A stretch of DNA of 32,435 nucleotides from Bifidobacterium sp. UBA744 (lineage in GTDB: Bacteria > Actinomycetota > Actinomycetes > Actinomycetales > Bifidobacteriaceae), in contig DBKS01000057.1 of the NCBI GenBank assembly GCA_002298605.1, positions 1 through 32,435 of the forward strand, given 5' to 3'. A program made the position numbers and the translations under genes. The notes beneath the pieces were generated by a model, which was given only the letters and a program-made list of their open reading frames with translations, was not told the DNA's origin and did not search any database. How positions within the stretch are numbered: the stretch's first letter is position 1; each line of letters opens with the position of its first letter. Of this stretch, positions 1-7,522 are shown piece after piece.

Positions 1-2
1 CC

Positions 3-773
3 GAAGTCGTCCAATCGTACCAGAACGCGGTCGCCGCCGCCGATACGGCGAAACTGAACGCCGAATGGGGCGCGGCCGAAACATACAACGAAAACCTGAA
101 GGGCGACCCGGTGCACGACCCGTTCGTGTCGGGAAGCGGATACGTGCTGCCCACCAACTACACCAGCGTGCTCAACATGAACGGTGACGGCGTGATGGGA
201 TATCTCGACATCAAGCGCATATCCCTGCGCCTGCCGATCTACCACGGCGTCTCCGAGGATGTGCTGTCCAAAGGCGTCGGACATCTGCGCCAGACCGCGT
301 TGCCGATCGGCGGCAAAGGCACCCGTTCCGTGCTCGCGGGGCATCGCGGGTTGCCGTCCGCCGAACTGTTCACCCGGCTGGGGGAGATGCGCCAGGGCGA
401 CCTGTTCTGGATCGACGTGCTCGGCAGGCAACTCACCTACAAGGTCGTGGAAGTCAGCGTGATAGACCCGCAGGACCTCGACAAGCTGCAGCCCGACCCG
501 AACCGCGACCTGGTGACCCTGCTGACATGCACGCCCTACGGCAAAAACACGCAGCGGCTGCTGGTGACGGGCGAGCGCACCGAGGACGTGCCGGAGAACT
601 CCGACGAGGCGGGCGGCGCGTCGAGAATCCCGAACTCGATGGACTGGTGGGTGCGCGCCGGGCTGCTGGCTGGCGGCGTGACGTTGCTTTCGACGCTCGG
701 TGCCCGAATCTGGTGGAAACGGCGCGGCCGGCATGCGATTCCGCGGGGGCGCGGAGGACGACGGGCGCCGTGA
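3..773 (+). CDS. Class C (pilus-type) sortase, 5' end cut off by the window
   Basis: The reading frame is open from base 3, so the gene starts upstream; 256 residues are visible. Class C sortases are membrane-anchored cysteine transpeptidases that polymerise LPXTG-type pilins and act on the outer face of the membrane. The visible part begins with the helical segment typical of the class (AAETYNENL). It contains the catalytic His in VLAGHRGLP, the catalytic Cys in TLLTCTPYG and the Arg in LLVTGER. A hydrophobic segment (GLLAGGVTLLSTLGARIWW) and a basic tail follow, which is the class C C-terminal anchor. Pilin genes would be expected upstream, outside the window. Family assignment is firm; which pilus it builds cannot be seen. 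Confidence 0.93.
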   Translation, partial: EVVQSYQNAVAAADTAKLNAEWGAAETYNENLKGDPVHDPFVSGSGYVLPTNYTSVLNMNGDGVMGYLDIKRISLRLPIYHGVSEDVLSKGVGHLRQTALPIGGKGTRSVLAGHRGLPSAELFTRLGEMRQGDLFWIDVLGRQLTYKVVEVSVIDPQDLDKLQPDPNRDLVTLLTCTPYGKNTQRLLVTGERTEDVPENSDEAGGASRIPNSMDWWVRAGLLAGGVTLLSTLGARIWWKRRGRHAIPRGRGGRRAP

Positions 774-787
774 CGGCGACGCCCGTC
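760..787 (+). terminator. Possible hairpin terminator at the end of the sortase gene
   Basis: GACGGGCG (760-767) and CGCCCGTC (780-787) form a perfect 8-bp stem with a 12-nt loop that includes the sortase stop codon. There is no U-run, so its role is uncertain. Confidence 0.25.
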
Positions 788-901
788 GGGGCCGGTGCCG
801 CACCGCCACGGTTGCAACGGCACGAACCCGTAACGTCAATGGTGTACACATGACGATTGTCTTGAATCGTTGTGGCCTATGAGCAATCGGGAGGGCGGAC
901 T

Positions 902-1471
902 ATGGCGGGCAAAGCGGCGGAACCCTATCGGGACGGTCAGATCGAGGGCGGACTGCCCTCGCTGATGGTACAGGGCGTGGTTGCGGCATCGGTGGCATGC
1001 GTGGGCGAGCTCATCTGCGCGCCGATCTACGCGGGGATGGCGCATCTCGCGATTGTCCCCTGGGCGATGGTCGCGTGCCTGCTGGCCGTCGCATACACCT
1101 ATATCGTCGGGTTCGCCCTGCTGTGGGCGGCGTCCTCACTGTCCCACGGCGTGCGCAGCGCCAAGCTGACGCCGCTGGTGTACGGCGGCGTGGGACTGTT
1201 CGGATTCTGCGCCTGGGGCGTGTTCGTGATGCCGGCCATGGTGAATTCCTTCGCCCAGCCGCAGGGACTGGCCGCCATGACCGTGGGGCAGACCGTCGCC
1301 ACGGGCTTCAACTGCGCGGCGATCGGATTCGCCGCCTTCTTCTTCGCCTACGTGCTGCATCCGCGCCTTGCCGCCAGACGCGGCGCGGTGTTCGCGCTCG
1401 GCGGATTCACCATCCTCGTCGCGGCGCTTGGCGTGTTCTTCGCGTCGCGCATGTACGGGGTGCTGTATTGA
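902..1471 (+). CDS. Five-helix membrane protein of unknown function
   Basis: I do not recognise a family. The 189-residue product has a short polar N-terminus (about 20 residues) and then about five hydrophobic helices, near residues 22-46, 51-78, 91-113, 130-151 and 161-182. It ends in a very short tail. The ATG at 902 is chosen because a purine-rich GGGAGGG lies just upstream; an in-frame GTG at 872 would add ten residues but lacks such a site. It lies 128 bp after the pilus sortase and before an FKBP gene on the same strand, and neither neighbour explains it. No catalytic motif is visible. It could be a small integral membrane protein of the cell envelope. Confidence 0.7.
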   Translation: MAGKAAEPYRDGQIEGGLPSLMVQGVVAASVACVGELICAPIYAGMAHLAIVPWAMVACLLAVAYTYIVGFALLWAASSLSHGVRSAKLTPLVYGGVGLFGFCAWGVFVMPAMVNSFAQPQGLAAMTVGQTVATGFNCAAIGFAAFFFAYVLHPRLAARRGAVFALGGFTILVAALGVFFASRMYGVLY

Positions 1472-1543
1472 CGATTCGCCGCCCGTTTGCGGCGGTGGTA
1501 GGATATGCGGTTATATGCCGTTCGATGTATTTGAAGGAGCAAT

Positions 1544-1954
1544 ATGGCTGAATCGCTGATGCCGAAGGTGAACGCCGAATTCGGTGCGACCCCGGTGCTT
1601 GAGTTTCCCACTGAAACCGCGCCCGCAGGCCTGAAGTCGGTGGAGATTGTTGAGGGCGACGGTCCGATGGTTCGCCGCGGGGACACCGTGACCGTGAACT
1701 ATCATGGCGTGGTGTGGGGCAAGTCCGAGCCCTTCGACTCGAGCTTCAACCGTCATCAGCCCGCCAGCTTCGGCATCGGCGTCGGCCAGGTCATCAGGGG
1801 TTGGGACCAGACCGTGCCGGGCCATAACGTCGGCTCCCGTCTGGTGGTTTCCATTCCGCCGGAGTACGGCTACGGTTCGCGCGGCGTGCCCCAGGCGGGC
1901 ATTGGCGGTACCGACACCTTGGTGTTCGTGATCGACATCATCTCCACTCGTTGA
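1544..1954 (+). CDS. FKBP-type peptidyl-prolyl cis-trans isomerase
   Basis: This 136-residue single-domain FKBP should catalyse cis-trans isomerisation of prolyl bonds during protein folding. Family hallmarks run through the C-terminal 100 residues: VTVNYHGVVWG, the PFDSS turn, FGIGVGQVIRGWDQ, and the IPPEYGYGSRG loop followed by IGGTDTLVFVIDI. There is no signal peptide, so it is probably cytosolic. The start has a clear AAGGAG seven bases upstream. It lies 75 bp before greA on the same strand. The gap contains a 10-bp direct repeat (GCGTCGGCGC at 1978-1987 and 1991-2000) and could hold a second promoter or a weak hairpin. Confidence 0.95.
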   Translation: MAESLMPKVNAEFGATPVLEFPTETAPAGLKSVEIVEGDGPMVRRGDTVTVNYHGVVWGKSEPFDSSFNRHQPASFGIGVGQVIRGWDQTVPGHNVGSRLVVSIPPEYGYGSRGVPQAGIGGTDTLVFVIDIISTR

Positions 1955-2029
1955 TCGAACAAGTACGCATCTTCGGGGCGTCGGCGCGGTGCGTCGGCGC
2001 CTTGGCGATAAGGGGAAGGAACATTCATC

Positions 2030-2512
2030 ATGGCAGAGGAAAAAACCGTTCTGCTGACGCAAGAGGCCTATGACAAGCTCAAGCAGGAGCTCGCATACCG
2101 CGAAGGCGAGTATCGCGACGAGATCACCGAGCGTATCGCCGCGGCCCGTGCGGAGGGCGACCTTTCCGAGAACGGTGGCTATCAGGCTGCGCGCGAGGCG
2201 CAGAGCAAGAACGAGGGCCGTATCAACGAGCTGATCGTGAAGCTGCGCAACGCCAAGATTCTCGAGGCGCCCAAGGCCGGTACCGTGGGCAACGGCTCGC
2301 TGGTCACCATCGTGCTTGCCGGCCGTGAAATGAGCTATGTGCTGGGGTCGCGCGATATCGCCGTGGCGACCGATTATGACGTCATCAGCCCCGAATCTCC
2401 GATCGGCGCCGCCATCAATGGCGCCAAAGTGGGCGATGAGGTGAGCTATCAGGCGCCGAACGGCCGTCAGATCACCGTGACGATCAAGGACGCGAAGCCT
2501 CTCGAGGCCTGA
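2030..2512 (+). CDS. greA: Transcription elongation factor GreA
   Basis: GreA binds the secondary channel of RNA polymerase and stimulates cleavage of backtracked transcripts, releasing arrested complexes. The 160-residue length is typical. The N-terminal half forms the antiparallel coiled coil (LTQEAYDKLKQEL, then RIAAARAEGDLSENGGYQAAR with its acidic DLSENGGY tip region). The C-terminal half is the globular FKBP-like GreA/B domain (VTIVLAGREMSYVLG, ISPESPIGAAINGAKVGDEV). The start is supported by AGGGGAAGGA upstream of the ATG. A strong hairpin follows the gene, facing the convergent hemolysin III gene. Confidence 0.97.
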   Translation: MAEEKTVLLTQEAYDKLKQELAYREGEYRDEITERIAAARAEGDLSENGGYQAAREAQSKNEGRINELIVKLRNAKILEAPKAGTVGNGSLVTIVLAGREMSYVLGSRDIAVATDYDVISPESPIGAAINGAKVGDEVSYQAPNGRQITVTIKDAKPLEA

Positions 2513-2529
2513 CGCGAATTTCCAGGAAC

Positions 2530-2572
2530 CGGCCGGTGGGCGGGGCGACGGATTCGTCCCATCCGCCGGCCG
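2530..2572. terminator. Long hairpin, likely bidirectional terminator between greA and the hemolysin III gene
   Basis: The arms 2530-2548 and 2554-2572 pair over 19 positions with a 5-nt loop (CGGAT). Reading the plus strand I find 15 Watson-Crick pairs, three G-U pairs and one C-A mismatch. It lies between two convergent genes. U-runs are poor on both sides, so termination is inferred from position and stability. Confidence 0.6.
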
Positions 2573-2605
2573 ATTCGTATCGGGCCGCCGCGGCGCCGCC
2601 CCGGC

Positions 2606-3490
2606 CTACCAAAGCGCCACAATGACCATGTAGATCGCCACCATGTGGCAGGCGTAGCCGGCGACGGTGCCCACGTGGAAGATTTCGTGGAAGCCGAACA
2701 CGCGGGGCCATGGATCCGGCTTCCGCAGCGCGTAGACGATGGCTCCGGCGATGTAGCACGCCCCTCCGGAGGCCAGCAGCACCACGACGGCGGGGCCGGC
2801 GACGGGGGAGAGCCAGAACAGTCCCATGAAGGCCACGCCGGACACGCCGAAGACGATGTAGGTGATGGTGTAGAGCCAGCGGGGTGCATTGATCCAGATG
2901 ACGTGGATCACCAGGGCTATCGCCGTGCACGTCCACATGCCGATGATGATGAGATTGCGCCAGAACGGTTCGAGGGCGAAGGACACCGGCGTGTAGGTGC
3001 CGGCTATCAGCAGAAAGATGTTCATGTGGTCGATGCGCCGCAGCACATCGGTGACGCGGGGACTCCAATCGCCAAGATGATAGGCAGCCGAATTGGTGAA
3101 AAGCACCAGCGAGCATGTCATGAAGATCGCGCAGGCCCATTTCAGCGCCGCGAAGGGGGCGAGGCAGATCAGGACGATGCCGGCCGCCAATGCGAGCGGG
3201 GCGGCCACTGCGTGGATCCAGCCGCGCAGCAGCGGCTTGGGGCGGCCATGGACGTCAAGACGCACCTTGCGCTCGACTTCGGCGGGGGCGATGCCTTCGA
3301 TGCGTGCGGCGCGCTCCTGCGATTTGGCGATCACCTTGCTGGCCCGTTCCTCGGCCTTCAGCCTGATGGCCTCGGCTTTGGCCAACCCGGTGGCGCGCAC
3401 GGCGTTGGCCCTGGCCTGGAGATGCTCCTCCCGCGCGGCGATGACGGCTTGTCGTTTGGCCTCTATCTGAGGGGTGGTGCGCTTGGACAT
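2606..3490 (-). CDS. Hemolysin III / PAQR family membrane protein with a long charged N-terminal extension
   Basis: The product is 294 residues. Residues from about 92 on form the seven-helix hemolysin III (YqfA/PAQR) core. The family's metal-site motifs are present: NSAAYHLGD, the RRIDHMNIFLLIAGTYTP segment, and near the end FGFHEIFHVGTVAGYACH. The cellular role of bacterial members is poorly defined; membrane or lipid homeostasis has been proposed, and the hemolysin name is historical. The first 85 or so residues are an unusual Ala/Arg/Lys/Glu-rich stretch that should be helical and cytosolic. The ATG at 3490 follows GGGAGGAG; an open frame extends 48 codons further but has no such site. 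Upstream lie two tandem dyads that may control it. Confidence 0.9.
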   Translation of the reverse strand: MSKRTTPQIEAKRQAVIAAREEHLQARANAVRATGLAKAEAIRLKAEERASKVIAKSQERAARIEGIAPAEVERKVRLDVHGRPKPLLRGWIHAVAAPLALAAGIVLICLAPFAALKWACAIFMTCSLVLFTNSAAYHLGDWSPRVTDVLRRIDHMNIFLLIAGTYTPVSFALEPFWRNLIIIGMWTCTAIALVIHVIWINAPRWLYTITYIVFGVSGVAFMGLFWLSPVAGPAVVVLLASGGACYIAGAIVYALRKPDPWPRVFGFHEIFHVGTVAGYACHMVAIYMVIVALW

Positions 3491-3528
3491 GCTCCTCCCG
3501 TCTGTGGCGCTCCATTCGACCACATAAC

Positions 3529-3557
3529 TTACGCATGCGTAACCTACGATAGCGTAG
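3529..3557. promoter_or_regulatory. Two tandem operator-like dyads (TACG-N4-CGTA) between divergent genes
   Basis: TTACGCATGCGTAA at 3529-3542 is a perfect 14-bp palindrome. CTACGATAGCGTAG at 3544-3557 shares the same half sites (CTACG/CGTAG). The 12-mer cores TACGCATGCGTA and TACGATAGCGTA are 15 bp apart centre to centre. The pair sits 39-67 nt upstream of the hemolysin III start, in the region shared with the divergent kinase gene. The binding protein is unknown. Confidence 0.55.
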
Positions 3558-3607
3558 CTATTGCCGTTCCCGCAAGTCCCCGACGCTCCGAGATACGGCC
3601 TGTCTTC

Positions 3608-3613
3608 TACACT
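3608..3613 (+). promoter_or_regulatory. Likely -10 element of a leaderless transcript for the PdtaS-like kinase
   Basis: TACACT lies 7 nt before the ATG at 3621, which puts the expected transcription start at or beside the start codon. No Shine-Dalgarno sequence is visible (the bases before ATG are CTGATTCCT). No good -35 is seen. Leaderless mRNAs with TANNNT close to the ATG are common in actinobacteria; the assignment here is inference. Confidence 0.45.
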
Positions 3614-3620
3614 GATTCCT

Positions 3621-5105
3621 ATGGCAGATTTCACGCATATCCTCGCAGCACGACCCGACCTGACCGACGACGACCGCGAATGGCTGCACCATTTGGCGGC
3701 TGACTGGCAGGTGATCGCCGATCTGAGCTTCGCGGATCTGATGCTGGTGCTTCAAGACGGGGACGGCAGGTATGTGGTCGCCGAACAGTGCCGTCCGTCC
3801 ACGGTGATGTCGCTGCGCTTCGACGACGTGGTGGGCAAGGAGGTCTCCGCCGATCTGATCCCCGAACTCGACCAGGCCATGGAATCGAAGGTGGTGTTCC
3901 GCTCGACGAGATTGCGCACGCAGGGACGCAATACGATTTGCGACGTGTTCGCCCCGATCCACCATAATGGCAAGACGCTGGGCCTGGTGGTGCGCGAAAC
4001 GAATATGGCCACTCGCGAATCCAACGGACGATACGAGTCCGAAAGCATCAAAGCCGGCAAGCAGCTGTTCGAGATGATCCCGCGCGGACAGTTCCCCTAT
4101 AAGGACTCCGTGCTCAATCAGCGGCACAACGCCCGCGTGGCGGACGGCTTCATCATCCTCAATGCGGACGGCATTGTCCGATATGCTTCGCCGAACGCCA
4201 TCAGCTGTTTCCGGCGGCTCGGCTCGCTGCAGGTCATGCAGGGGCGCTATCTGTCCGAAATCGGCACGACGCTGCTGCATCAGAACGATCCGGTTCCGGA
4301 GACGCTGCCGCTGGTGCTGACCGCCAAGGCGCCGGTGGACTCGGAGCTCAACGCCAACCGGTCTGCCGTCTCCCTTCGCTCGCTGCCCCTGTATGACGCG
4401 AGCGGCCGCGTGGGCGGCATCGTGCTGTGCCGTGACGTCACCGAGTTGCGTAGGCGCGAGAAGGAGCTCCAGACCAAGGACGCCACCATTTCCGAAGTGC
4501 ATCATCGCGTCAAGAACAATCTGCAGGCGGTGTCCGCGCTGCTGCGGTTGCAGGCGCGGCGCACCAAGAACGCCGAGGTGAAGAAGGAGCTGGGCGAGGC
4601 GCAGCGGCGTGTGCAAACCATCGCGGTGCTTCACGAGGGGCTGAGCCAAAGCGCCGACGAAGTGGTTGACTTCGACAAGGTCATCGACAATCTGCTGCAT
4701 ATGAGCGTTGATCTTGCCACCGAGAGCGATCAGCACATCTCCATCAGCTTCCTGGGCGAATTCGGCATGATGCCGGCGCAGGACGCCACGCCGCTGTCGC
4801 TGGTGCTGACCGAGCTGGTCACCAACGCGGTCGAGCATGGGTTCGAGGGACGCAAGGAGGGCCATGTCACGATTTCCGTCGGCCGCAGCGGCAACACCCT
4901 CAACGTTGTGGTGGAGGACGACGGCAACGGCCTGAACGCCGAATCGCATGAGGGCATGGCCCGTTCGTCAGGCTCCGGCTTGGGCACGCAGATCATCAAC
5001 ACCTTCGTGACGAACGATTTCGGCGGCACGGTGCGTTGGGAGCCCCGGCGCGAGGGCGGCACGCGTGTGGTGCTTGACATGACGCTTCGCGCGGCCCAGG
5101 ACTGA
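3621..5105 (+). CDS. PdtaS-type cytosolic sensor histidine kinase
   Basis: The 494-residue protein has no transmembrane segment. A GAF-like N-terminal sensor region (about 1-130) is followed by a PAS-like domain (about 170-275). A HisKA_2 dimerisation domain with ISEVHHRVKNNLQAVSALL comes next (phospho-acceptor probably His294), and then an HATPase (LTELVTNAVEHGF, VVVEDDGNGL, SGLGTQII). This is the architecture of actinobacterial PdtaS, which signals to an ANTAR RNA-binding regulator (PdtaR). No such partner is in the window, so the pair would be encoded apart, as in mycobacteria. The start at 3621 is preferred: residue 1 follows a TACACT element and there is no ribosome site for the upstream in-frame codon at 3561. 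Expression is probably leaderless. Confidence 0.88.
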   Translation: MADFTHILAARPDLTDDDREWLHHLAADWQVIADLSFADLMLVLQDGDGRYVVAEQCRPSTVMSLRFDDVVGKEVSADLIPELDQAMESKVVFRSTRLRTQGRNTICDVFAPIHHNGKTLGLVVRETNMATRESNGRYESESIKAGKQLFEMIPRGQFPYKDSVLNQRHNARVADGFIILNADGIVRYASPNAISCFRRLGSLQVMQGRYLSEIGTTLLHQNDPVPETLPLVLTAKAPVDSELNANRSAVSLRSLPLYDASGRVGGIVLCRDVTELRRREKELQTKDATISEVHHRVKNNLQAVSALLRLQARRTKNAEVKKELGEAQRRVQTIAVLHEGLSQSADEVVDFDKVIDNLLHMSVDLATESDQHISISFLGEFGMMPAQDATPLSLVLTELVTNAVEHGFEGRKEGHVTISVGRSGNTLNVVVEDDGNGLNAESHEGMARSSGSGLGTQIINTFVTNDFGGTVRWEPRREGGTRVVLDMTLRAAQD

Positions 5106-5169
5106 TCGACGGATCTGATCTGTCTATCAGTCCGGTCGACCGCGTCGCCGCAAATATGGATGGGCATGA

Positions 5170-5208
5170 TTGAGGGCCTTGGAACGCTTATGGTTCCAAG
5201 GCCCTCAA
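5170..5208. terminator. Bidirectional terminator between kinase and WhiB genes
   Basis: A perfect 16-bp stem (TTGAGGGCCTTGGAAC at 5170-5185, its complement at 5193-5208) is capped by a 7-nt loop, GCTTATG. It lies between convergent genes and can serve both. Flanking A/T content is modest on the plus strand, so the U-run is weak. Confidence 0.75.
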
Positions 5209-5245
5209 CCTCAACCGTTGGCGGTCTGACCGGCCAGCCTCCGAT

Positions 5246-5521
5246 TCACTGCATCTGCATGGCCTGCGAACGACGGGCGCGCATCGCGCGACGTTTCAGC
5301 GCACGACGCTCATCCTCGCTCAGGCCGCCCCAGACGCCGTAATCCTGATTGGTGTCAAGAGCGCACTTGAGGCAGGCGTCAATCACCTTGCAGGTGCGGC
5401 ACACGGCCTTCGCCTCCTCGATCTGCTGATAAGCGGCACCGGTGTTGCCCACCGGGAAGAACAACTCCGGGTCCTTGTCGCGACAAGCCGCCTTGGCACG
5501 CCAATCAAAAGCACTACTCAT
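5246..5521 (-). CDS. WhiB-family Fe-S transcriptional regulator (WhiB1/WblE type)
   Basis: This is a 91-residue WhiB-like protein. The four cluster ligands are Cys13, Cys41, Cys44 and Cys50 (a C-X27-C-X2-C-X5-C spacing), with an extra Cys53. They are followed by the GVWGGLSEDER turn and a very basic tail (RRALKRRAMRARR) that should contact DNA. WhiB proteins bind a [4Fe-4S] cluster and usually the sigma-A region 4. The short N-terminus and the AACRDKDPELFFPVG start resemble the WhiB1/WblE branch. The ATG at 5521 has AAGAAGG about 11 nt upstream; an upstream in-frame extension looks untranslated. The promoter region contains an imperfect dyad (5551-5569, TTCGG...CCGAA). Confidence 0.92.
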   Translation of the reverse strand: MSSAFDWRAKAACRDKDPELFFPVGNTGAAYQQIEEAKAVCRTCKVIDACLKCALDTNQDYGVWGGLSEDERRALKRRAMRARRSQAMQMQ

Positions 5522-5637
5522 TTGTTTGTCGCCTTCTTTCAACGAATTCATTCGGTTCCATGATCCGAACACTACAGCTAGCAAAGCACGAATCGATGGA
5601 CTTTTCAAGGGCAATCACCGCATGGGGCAAAGAGTTT

Positions 5638-7446
5638 TCACGCCATGCACAGCTGAATGAGCGTGGCCCGACCGTGAATCAGCAGCAGCGCGCGTCCCGG
5701 GAGATGCGCGGAGTCGTCGTCAAGTCCTCGCAGGATGTCGGCCGGAATGCCGTGCATGAGATCTCGGGTGCGGTCGGCCGACGGGAAGACGAGACGGGCG
5801 GCAAACCGCTGGTCATGGACGAGCCTGCGTGAGGACGCCATGGCGATGGCGAGCAGGGGAGTCCTCCTGGCCAACGCCGTATGCAGCAGCGCCCGGTCCC
5901 CGGCGCCGTCCCACAGTGGATCGTCCAGCGCATCGGCGTCATCGAGCAGCAGATAGTCGGATGGTTGGCCGTGGCTCTCGGTATCGAGCGCCCGGCATTG
6001 CCCCTTGAGATGCCGCTCGTCCAGACAGCGCCGCAGTAGCCGCAGCAGCGTCGTCTTGCCCCGCCCGGGGGCTCCGACGACAATAAGGGGGAACAATGAG
6101 TCCAGCGCGATGTCGCACGGCTCGGTGACGATGCCATTGTCTTGCAGGCCGAGTCGCACGTTGCCGTCGCTTCCGGCGCCCAGACGGGATCGCATGACCA
6201 TATCGGGCAGGGGAGCGCTGAACAGTTTGGCGGGAACGCTGCCGTGAACCGTTCGCGCGGCGGCGCGCAGACCCTCGACGACAGGCGCGGCGTCAATGGG
6301 TTCGGGGCACCGGAATGCCCGTATGCCGGCTCCGTCGCCGATAAGTCCGATTCCGGGGTGCGCGGGAGGCAATCGGGCGGCCAGCGTGGTGCCGAGCATG
6401 TCGGACGACTGCAGCGGATCGCGCACTCGTAGGCAGATGTTGAGCGCGATGTTGGCTTTCATGGTCGCCCCGACCTGCGCCATGGGATGTTGCGTGCACG
6501 CGATCAGATGCATGCCCAGGGATCGCCCCAGCGACGCCAGACGGACGAGCCGTTCGATCATATCGGGCAGCAGCTGGCGCAGGGCGTTGAACTCGTCGAC
6601 CACCACAACCAGCCTGGGCGGCGGGTCGGCAAGTTGCGACAGCTGGCTTGCTCCGGCCTGCGCCACGAGTCGTTCCCGGCGGTGCAGCTCGGATTCGATG
6701 GCGTTCAGCGCACGACCAGCATGGACGAGGTCGAGATCCGACACGCATCCGACCACATGCGGCAGCTTCTCGAGCGGACGGAAGGTGGCGCCGCCCTTGA
6801 AGTCCAGCAGCACCAGGGCGAGGGAGGTCGGAGGATTGCGCACGGCCAGGGCCAGGCACCACTGTTGCAGCAGTACCGATTTGCCTGATCCGGTGGTGCC
6901 GGCGACCAGCACATGGGGACCCTCCACCGCCAGATCGACGCATGCCGTCGACCCGTCGGGCGACAGACCGATGGGTGTGGGCGGCGGGGCGTGCCGACTC
7001 CGGCGGTCGGCGTCGGCGGTCGTGGCATATGGTTGGGCGTCCAGCCAGCATCGGGTCGCATAGCGCCAGACGGTGAGGGCGTCCGACCCCGGAAGTCCCA
7101 CAAGCGCATACCACGAACTGCGCGGAATGGCCATGATCGACTCGACGGTGGCGGATTCCGGCGTGGCGTGGATTGCGGTCCGGTCAAAAGTGTGACGTGA
7201 TTGGACAGCTGCATCGTCGACTCCGGCGTCGTGGCCGCGGCGACGGGAACGCATCAACATCAGCGAGGCGAAGCATCCCATCAATGTCGGCAGGCACAGA
7301 GGCAGGATCATCCACCGCCCTTCGGCGATCATGAAGGATGCCATTGCCAGTTGGGCGCAGGCGGGGGCCGCCATGCTCATGACAAGCCATGGCGATTCCG
7401 CTCGCGATGATTTCGATGTCGTATGACGACGCTCCGACGATCCCAT
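5638..7446 (-). CDS. FtsK/SpoIIIE-type protein with two ATPase domains (EccC/EssC-like), orphan
   Basis: The 602-residue product starts with two membrane helices (about 20-41 and 45-66). Two P-loop modules follow. The first has Walker A GTTGSGKS at 183-190 and Walker B LVVVVDEF with Asp284/Glu285. The second has GAPGRGKTT at 458-466 and LLLDDADALDD near 499-509. Membrane-anchored tandem FtsK/SpoIIIE ATPases are the motor of type VII secretion (EccC/EssC). True DNA translocases of the FtsK type have one motor and a gamma domain, which is absent here. No WXG100, EccB, EccD or mycosin gene is in the window, so the substrate is unknown. I chose ATG 7446 because AGGA lies upstream and it falls just after the LCP stop. 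Confidence 0.85.
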   Translation of the reverse strand: MGSSERRHTTSKSSRAESPWLVMSMAAPACAQLAMASFMIAEGRWMILPLCLPTLMGCFASLMLMRSRRRGHDAGVDDAAVQSRHTFDRTAIHATPESATVESIMAIPRSSWYALVGLPGSDALTVWRYATRCWLDAQPYATTADADRRSRHAPPPTPIGLSPDGSTACVDLAVEGPHVLVAGTTGSGKSVLLQQWCLALAVRNPPTSLALVLLDFKGGATFRPLEKLPHVVGCVSDLDLVHAGRALNAIESELHRRERLVAQAGASQLSQLADPPPRLVVVVDEFNALRQLLPDMIERLVRLASLGRSLGMHLIACTQHPMAQVGATMKANIALNICLRVRDPLQSSDMLGTTLAARLPPAHPGIGLIGDGAGIRAFRCPEPIDAAPVVEGLRAAARTVHGSVPAKLFSAPLPDMVMRSRLGAGSDGNVRLGLQDNGIVTEPCDIALDSLFPLIVVGAPGRGKTTLLRLLRRCLDERHLKGQCRALDTESHGQPSDYLLLDDADALDDPLWDGAGDRALLHTALARRTPLLAIAMASSRRLVHDQRFAARLVFPSADRTRDLMHGIPADILRGLDDDSAHLPGRALLLIHGRATLIQLCMA

Positions 7447-7522
7447 ATCCCAATCCTGAGAGCTCAGGGCATGGGGGTCAAATGGGGGAGGGAATGTGCG
7501 CGAATGTGGCTGAACCCGCCCT

